A program made the translations under genes and the position numbers. Shown here in pieces: positions 6,801-8,564 of a stretch of 8,564 nucleotides of DNA; position 1 is the stretch's first letter, and every line of letters begins with the position of its first letter. Under the pieces are notes generated by a model that was given only the letters and a program-made list of their open reading frames with translations, had not been told where the DNA came from and did not search any database. The stretch is from NCBI GenBank assembly GCA_026986455.1, contig JALSON010000287.1, positions 1 to 8,564 of the forward strand. Reading direction: 5' to 3'. This stretch comes from Thermococcaceae archaeon (lineage in GTDB: Archaea > Methanobacteriota_B > Thermococci > Thermococcales > Thermococcaceae).

Positions 6801-8563
6801 CCCCGTAACATGATGTTCCCGGGGGCTGTTATCTCAGTCTGTACTCCATTTATCACGTTCTCACTCAGGGAACCGCTGAACTCTCCCACTATGTTGAGCG
6901 CCCAAGAGTTCTCCTCGTCCAGTTCCGTCTCCACCTCGTTGTAATCAACAGCTGAATCTCTGGCAAGGTAAAGGTAGATGCCGTAGCCGGGATTCGAGGC
7001 CACACCGGAGAGATGGACTCTGCTATCGACCACCTGGGCGGTTGAATAGAAAAGCTCTATTCCATCACTTCCATCACCGCTGACCTCGACGGTATTCCCC
7101 TGGAGGGCCGAGTCCTCCTCATGGTAAACGTATATTCCTACCCCCTGGAAACCCCTGACCATAAACAAGTTGTTCCTCACGGTGTTTCCAGTTCCGTAGC
7201 TCAGGTAAACGCCGTAGCGTTCGTCCTCGGTACTTTCGGTTATGCTTATGGTGTTGTCGGCCAGTAGGCAGTTCTTGGAGTCGTTGACCCATATCCCGAC
7301 ATTCGATACGGAGGAATTTATCGTGAAGCCCTGGACGGTAACGTTGTCCGAGCTTATGAAGATAACGGGCATATAACGTCCAATACCAGAGCCGTCTCCC
7401 CTTATCACCGCGTTCTCCTCGGTTTCAAGGGTCAAAGGCTTGTTTATCACAACACTCTCCGTGTAGTTCCCGGCCATAACAACAACGGTACCCCCTGAGG
7501 GTGCTGCGCCTATCCCATCGCGCAGGGGACTTTCACTTGGATTAAATTCTCTCCCTTCGTACCACCAGCCGCTCCCGTTGACGTAAACCATCTCGCTTGG
7601 TGTGAGTGTAGTGGCGGTGTCATTCACCCATGTTGTGTTGATATTGCCGCTGCGGTCCTCGGTTAGTATGCCTATCGTGTGGGTTTCCCCCGGAGAAATC
7701 TCTTCAAGGCTCCAGCTGGTGCCGCTGGTTTTTCCCTGATATTTGCCGTCTATGTATATGAGAGCATCGAGGAAGTCTTCATCCACAGGATTATCCCAGC
7801 TCCAGCGGATGTAATCGCTTCCAACCTCATGGGTCAGGTTCTCCACGGTTCCCGGCGGCTTGGTATCGACATAGAAGCTCACCCGGGCACTGGCCAGCTC
7901 CTTCCCTGCTATTGCGTAAACCGTCAGCGAGTTTTCGCCTTCTTCAGCCTCTACCGTCGTGTTCGGCTCGAAGGTTACGTTTTTCCCTCCGTTCAGGGAG
8001 TAAAGCCATTCATCAACAGGCTTATTTGCGGTAACGTTGAGGTCTATGATAGCCGTGTTGTAAGTCCTCTCCTCGGGGGATAGGATTTTTATCTGAAGTT
8101 CCTCTCCACCCTGCCCCTGCCCGTACTCAACCGAGATGTCGTCGAAGTACATGTGGGAGTATAAGGGGGAATACTCGTAGCCGCCAAAGAGGAGCTGGAA
8201 CCTCGTCGTGTTTTCCATTCCCCTTGTTTCTATGGTATCAACCAGTTCTCCACCCTCCCAGTACTCGAAGTGGTCAGGATAGATTACTATCCTGAAGGTG
8301 GTGTATGTTTCGGGAATCTCTCTTGGGTAACTAATTGGATCCCCGTCGGGCCTTAGAAATGCAATCTTGTCTCCCTGCCAGGAGACGTATTTGAGACCTA
8401 TGTACTCACCTGTGTCGAGGTCATATATTCTGAAGAGCATGTCTGCCGTGTAGGGATCCGTGAACTTCCATCTTCCAGAGACCGTTATGGAACTCCAGTT
8501 TTCAATATCTATCTCCCGGCTCCTAAGCAGCGCGTGTCCGTAGTCCCAGCCACCATAACCGTA
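2..8563 (-). CDS. Giant modular archaeal cell-surface protein, internal fragment (both ends outside window)
   Basis: The frame whose codons start at 8563 is open for 2854 codons with no stop, while the other frames break repeatedly. The true start lies beyond 8564 and the stop below position 1, so the protein is longer than 2854 residues. The translation is almost wholly beta-strand modules: a jelly-roll end, Ig-like and fibronectin-III-like domains, two parallel beta-helices, and eight copies of a roughly 90-residue module with the signature PTPE[ND]. Sequons N-x-S/T are dense and there are only 19 Cys, clustered in particular modules. Ile is often ATA and Arg mostly AGG/AGA, as in hyperthermophilic archaea. 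The role is inferred to be extracellular: adhesin, S-layer-associated or other surface display protein. The signal peptide and any C-terminal anchor (transmembrane or CTERM-type sorting signal) would lie outside this window. No enzymatic motif was recognised. Certainty is high for the gene, moderate for surface location, low for exact function. Confidence 0.97.
863..1126 (-). other. Domain: Ig-like module before second helix, residues 2480-2567
   Basis: Strands KFWVELKNFYYGNEDVIVKAHY, AFYYSVNGGEWVKFNG, TANLTGEL and GANKVKIKAITRCGLEG, then DYEVFIGP. The pattern YxxNGGxWVxF followed by G-x-N-x-[VL]-x-[IV]-x-A is a common Ig-like/bacterial-Ig form; it resembles the module at residues 155-234 that leads toward the first helix block. 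One Cys (905-907) lies near the end and could pair with a Cys of the neighbouring unknown domain or the helix cap. It is likely a connector positioning the second beta-helix. Confidence 0.6.
1127..1501 (-). other. Domain of unknown family with CGEC and paired FSVCG edges, residues 2355-2479
   Basis: I do not recognise this segment of about 125 residues. It starts with CGECFFKESSMEI, has strands LKFPVSFLFRT and KYIYEVDVLGERI, a central stretch NLLDVKELKGINVYTF, then a part that looks helical (LLDLWGLRDKLVGVIKEG and LAAIDACKKAIE) and ends ETERSFSVCG. Cys are at 1499-1501, 1490-1492, 1166-1168 and 1127-1129. The sequence FSVCG occurs both at its start and at its end, as if strands mirror each other. 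The helical character is unusual in this otherwise all-beta protein. It could be a large Ig-like variant or a separate functional domain. Confidence 0.5.
1502..1780 (-). repeat. Module A8, divergent and Cys-bearing, residues 2262-2354
   Basis: A8 keeps the signature (YIKPTPENGSIVK), then VTIKVQSSLALSSCVLTWNGEE, TCSLSVPVIPGENYTFFVTAWD and ISFSV, but lost DLAGN. The usual two-residue acidic turn is expanded. It has two Cys (1661-1663 and 1607-1609) that flank the central hairpin, 17 residues between them, unlike the placement in A7. It begins from a PLPPF junction rather than DTTPP. It leads directly into the CGEC motif of the next domain. Confidence 0.72.
1781..2092 (-). other. Domain: second fibronectin-III-like module, residues 2158-2261
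   Basis: This module runs from TTPPGDVVNPVV through GFTLSWRNPYDDDFDHVELYLD, a long charged loop (ITEGKKGEKIIDW), MEYSKSTAHGNHVLYIRTVDSYGN and ELSFNI. It shares the W-x-NP-D-x-DF-x-x-[AV]-x-[IL]-Y core with the module at residues 235-321, but has a larger insertion between strands and lacks the NLTH start. The acidic DDDFDH loop is a candidate cation site, unproven. The charged 20-residue insertion is unlike the rest of the stalk and might carry an interaction surface. Confidence 0.7.
2093..2410 (-). repeat. Module D3, expanded copy, residues 2052-2157
   Basis: D3 has STPPKVIWVHP, WLLFNVSDAHPGSY, an extra loop (FLNPKPHLIQSPIW), SGEYSSG, KTKETGVNIYRISIRDAAGN and YAVNVSD. It matches D1/D2 at the D-x-HP loop (His 2291-2293), the S-G-[NE]-YS turn and the T-G-[LVN]-x-x-Y strand, but is 106 residues instead of 90. 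The additional residues fall in the start (TLTGGNTYRAE) and in the loop after the conserved His. It ends in SDTTPPG, which joins a fibronectin-like module. Confidence 0.72.
2411..2686 (-). repeat. Module A7, with a private Cys pair, residues 1960-2051
   Basis: A7 has TRAP, FVEPTPENGSLVG, AILEFDGTSYTM, GDGLHSFRVYGRDLAGN and VIVVD. Unlike A1-A6 it contains two Cys (2621-2623 in GSCTMR and 2501-2503 in SLCSGDG). In an Ig-like fold the first would lie on an early strand and the second near the D-G-x-H hairpin, close enough for a disulfide in principle; this is an inference from alignment to the other A modules. It marks the point where Cys become more common toward the C-terminal side. Confidence 0.8.
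2687..2965 (-). repeat. Module A6, residues 1867-1959
   Basis: This A-type Ig-like module has TTPP, IPPTPENDSILN, EELSGAILIS, PDGSYAFRVEGWDVAGN and SITVD. It departs from its relatives in the middle, where the usual L-[ED]-[IFL]-DG hairpin is replaced by a longer loop (NDSRFNGTVLEKANSQ) carrying an extra sequon. It is followed directly by another A module with no B, C or D between them, the only such A-A pair in the window. It has no Cys. Confidence 0.8.
2966..3505 (-). repeat. Two-module repeat, copy 2: A5-D2, residues 1687-1866
   Basis: A5 (1687-1776, 3236-3505) has TTPP, PTPENGSLLN, LELDGMN, SDGVHMFRAYGEDLHGN and SFEVD. D2 (1777-1866, 2966-3235) has IEVTAPDRVERGS, NVSVVITDRHPANY, KTGNYS, LSLNTG, LSYSIFAVDRAGN and FTVEVVD. 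D1 and D2 are both exactly 90 residues and their conserved His codons are 540 bases apart. A4 and A5 share a 21-base identical block (3825-3845 and 3285-3305, coding RAYGED), so this pair arose by tandem duplication. Confidence 0.83.
3506..4054 (-). repeat. Two-module repeat, copy 1: A4-D1, residues 1504-1686
   Basis: A4 (1504-1596, 3776-4054) has RTPP, PTPENGSLAG, LEIDGTN, SDGRHGFRAYGEDLAGN and IFTVD. D1 (1597-1686, 3506-3775) has STPPEITV, NVTITLNDAHPAGY, LLLSGNYS, LNLNT, LNYTVEANDTAGH and FTVEIVD. Here the array changes from A-B-C to A-D. D1 has no Cys. It keeps an acidic-x-His-Pro loop (His at 3686-3688) that matches the loop in the B modules, so D may be a diverged B. Function is presumably structural. 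Confidence 0.82.
4055..4879 (-). repeat. Super-repeat unit 3: modules A3-B3-C3, residues 1229-1503
   Basis: A3 (1229-1320, 4604-4879) has PTPENGSL, LYMDGEEH, NDGVHEF and DMHGNFN. B3 (1321-1416, 4316-4603) has YGQSSDSV, LWDEPHPE, GWTNF, YCWRITARDSLEH and MCFRV; Cys are at 4382-4384 and 4325-4327. C3 (1417-1503, 4055-4315) has IISFSPENSE, LLFSIEL, NITWRINGTVVL, SSYTNSSLIPG and WWILRV. The unit is 275 residues like unit 2, and its C module is visibly closest to C2 (shared INGTVVL/VNGSEVL and SLIPG-x-WNV), which points to units 2 and 3 being the younger pair. Confidence 0.85.
4880..5704 (-). repeat. Super-repeat unit 2: modules A2-B2-C2, residues 954-1228
   Basis: A2 (954-1043, 5435-5704) carries PTPEDGAML in place of the common PTPENGSL, and its DLAGN motif is lost (VYGSAGGVTN), so it is the most degraded A of the array. 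B2 (1044-1141, 5141-5434) has GQSADSV, KWEDEHLS, LWTN, GWSNW, FCWYMLAND and MCFRV, with Cys at 5207-5209 and 5150-5152. C2 (1142-1228, 4880-5140) has IVSFFPEAG, VSFSIEL, NVTWLVNGSEVL, SMYTNTSLIPG and SWILNV. Unit length is 275 residues. Order and lengths follow unit 1, so the three modules were copied together. Confidence 0.85.
5705..6523 (-). repeat. Super-repeat unit 1: modules A1-B1-C1, residues 681-953
   Basis: A1 (681-770, 6254-6523) has TTPP, PTPENGSL, LELDG, DGRHTF, DLAGN and ends EFEVD. B1 (771-865, 5969-6253) has YGQSRDG, KWSDAHLS, LWTN, NPWSNF and YCWYIEAFDELEH, then KCFRV. C1 (866-953, 5705-5968) has ITSYSPESPVES, VSFSVEV, NVTWYV, STYTN and SHSWVWYV. All three are Ig-like beta sandwiches of 87-98 residues. 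The B1 Cys are at 6035-6037 and 5978-5980. This is the founding pattern of a three-fold A-B-C array that forms the first part of the stalk. The junction into A2 lacks the usual TTPP and reads KPS. Confidence 0.85.
6524..6805 (-). other. Domain: small post-helix beta domain, residues 587-680
   Basis: After the helix comes a stretch with GIFLEGEVEDWMELGVYYDPSALEGL in two strands, then EETLAIWRFSEGWN and an ISANITGSGIFAPLA-like end (VSANITGSGIFAPLA in the sequence). I know similar domains in archaeal surface proteins, of the form YDPSAL...ESTLRIYRW...VSANVTxFGTFA, often next to beta-helices or near C-terminal sorting signals. Here it sits internally, followed by the acidic linker QEETD and the Ig-like stalk. 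No function can be assigned; it may cap the helix. The family name is not certain from sequence alone. Confidence 0.5.
6806..7600 (-). other. Domain: right-handed parallel beta-helix (NosD/pectin-lyase-like), residues 322-586
   Basis: The entry segment (YVNGSGWWYEG, then GGTVVVMAGNYTESVVINKPLTL) matches the capping first turns of NosD/CASH-type beta-helices. Coils follow with a repeated G-[IV]-x-[VL] strand: VGIWV (7300), YGVYL (7216), VGIYV (7141), DGIEL (7066), YGIYL (6985) and WALNI (6904). By residue count their spacing is 28, 25, 25, 27 and 27, which suits one helix turn each. Asn turns (GNTVRNN, LQGNTV, DYNEV) lie between strands. This fold often binds or cleaves polysaccharides; I see no recognisable catalytic set, so binding or structure is more likely. 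There is one Cys (7268-7270). Confidence 0.8.
7601..7861 (-). other. Domain: fibronectin-III-like module, archaeal NLTH type, residues 235-321
   Basis: The module runs from a PPG junction through VENLTHEVGSDYIRWSW, then NPVDEDFLDALIYIDG, GTSWSLEEISPGETHTIGI and DRSGNINTTWVNDTATT. This combination (NLTH, W-x-W, NP-D-x-DF, I/V-YIDG, PGxxHTIGI, GN) is a fibronectin-III-like domain that I know from many euryarchaeal surface proteins, where it commonly precedes a NosD-like beta helix, as it does here. The acidic DEDF loop could coordinate a cation, but that is speculation. It is probably a rigid spacer before the helix. Confidence 0.72.
7862..8101 (-). other. Domain: Ig-like module, residues 155-234
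   Basis: About 80 residues with an Ig-like strand pattern: it opens with IKILSPEERTYN, then DLNVTANKPVDEWLYSLNGG, a NVTF-EPNTTV strand, a GENSLTVYA turn, and closes with VSFYVDT. The form is close to Ig-like modules of archaeal and bacterial surface proteins that begin with SPE and end in VDT, leading into a Pro-rich junction (KPPG). It resembles the later module at residues 2480-2567 (YYSVNGGEWVKF followed by a GANKVKIKA strand), so this type probably appears twice. It likely acts as a structural spacer. Confidence 0.6.
8123..8563 (-). other. Domain: C-terminal part of a jelly-roll (concanavalin/laminin-G-like) domain, residues 1-147
   Basis: Residues 1-147 look like the later strands of a lectin-like beta-sandwich: alternating aromatic strands (SGRWKF, FRIVIY, FEYWEGGELVDT, FQLLFGG) and the closing YFDDISVEY strand often seen at the end of concanavalin-type carbohydrate-binding or laminin-G-like domains. 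The domain begins before the window, so its full length is unknown. A Gly/Gln linker (GQGQGG, residues 148-153) separates it from the next module. Such domains usually bind glycans or mediate surface contacts; that role is inferred from fold type only. A family-16-like or sialidase-type beta-sandwich is possible instead. Confidence 0.6.
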
Positions 8564-8564
8564 G

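Noticed and set aside
6806..7600. First beta-helix as a pectate lyase or other polysaccharide lyase
   Set aside because: The fold fits, but no conserved catalytic Arg/Asp pattern could be recognised; kept as a binding/structural helix.
7679..8083. Plus-strand open frame of 134 codons near the window end
   Set aside because: Antisense to the Ig-like and fibronectin-like modules, whose protein sequence is clearly meaningful; no supporting motif on the plus strand.

Overview
The whole window is one uninterrupted reading frame on the minus strand, 2854 codons long (positions 8563 down to 2). I translated it codon by codon and found no stop. Neither the start codon nor the stop codon is inside the window, so it is an internal slice of one giant gene. 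The product reads as a very large, modular, beta-rich extracellular protein built from Ig-like, fibronectin-III-like and parallel beta-helix domains. There are no other genes, RNA genes, mobile elements, CRISPR arrays, promoters or terminators that I can support; every other open frame is a shadow of this one.

The source is most likely a euryarchaeon, probably a hyperthermophile of the Archaeoglobales or Thermococcales, or a related methanogen. Reasons: module types that I know mainly from archaeal surface proteins (NLTH...W-x-W-x-NP fibronectin-like domains; SFSPE...N-[VI]-T-W domains ending in W-x-W or W-x-L strands; NosD-like beta helices), heavy use of ATA for Ile and AGG/AGA for Arg, many N-x-S/T sequons, very few Cys, and G+C in the low-to-mid 50s percent by eye. 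The genus cannot be fixed from this.

Layout in protein order: (1) residues 1-147, end of a jelly-roll-like lectin/laminin-G-type domain; (2) 155-234, Ig-like; (3) 235-321, fibronectin-III-like; (4) 322-586, first parallel beta-helix with six clear coils; (5) 587-680, a small post-helix domain; (6) 681-1503, a three-fold super-repeat of modules A-B-C, each about 275 residues; (7) 1504-1866, a two-fold repeat of modules A-D; (8) 1867-2157, A-A-D; (9) 2158-2261, a second fibronectin-like domain; (10) 2262-2354, a divergent A module with Cys; (11) 2355-2479, an unrecognised Cys-bearing domain; (12) 2480-2567, Ig-like; (13) 2568-2854, a second parallel beta-helix running off the window edge.

The likely picture is two carbohydrate- or surface-binding beta-helix heads joined by a long stalk of about 17 Ig/Fn3-like modules, displayed outside the cell and glycosylated. 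Adhesion, S-layer-associated or cell-cell contact roles are inferences from architecture; no catalytic site was recognised. The most notable points are the regular A-B-C periodicity (819, 825 and 825 bases), a Cys-x18-Cys pair kept only in the three B modules, and a Cys-containing unknown domain just before the second helix.
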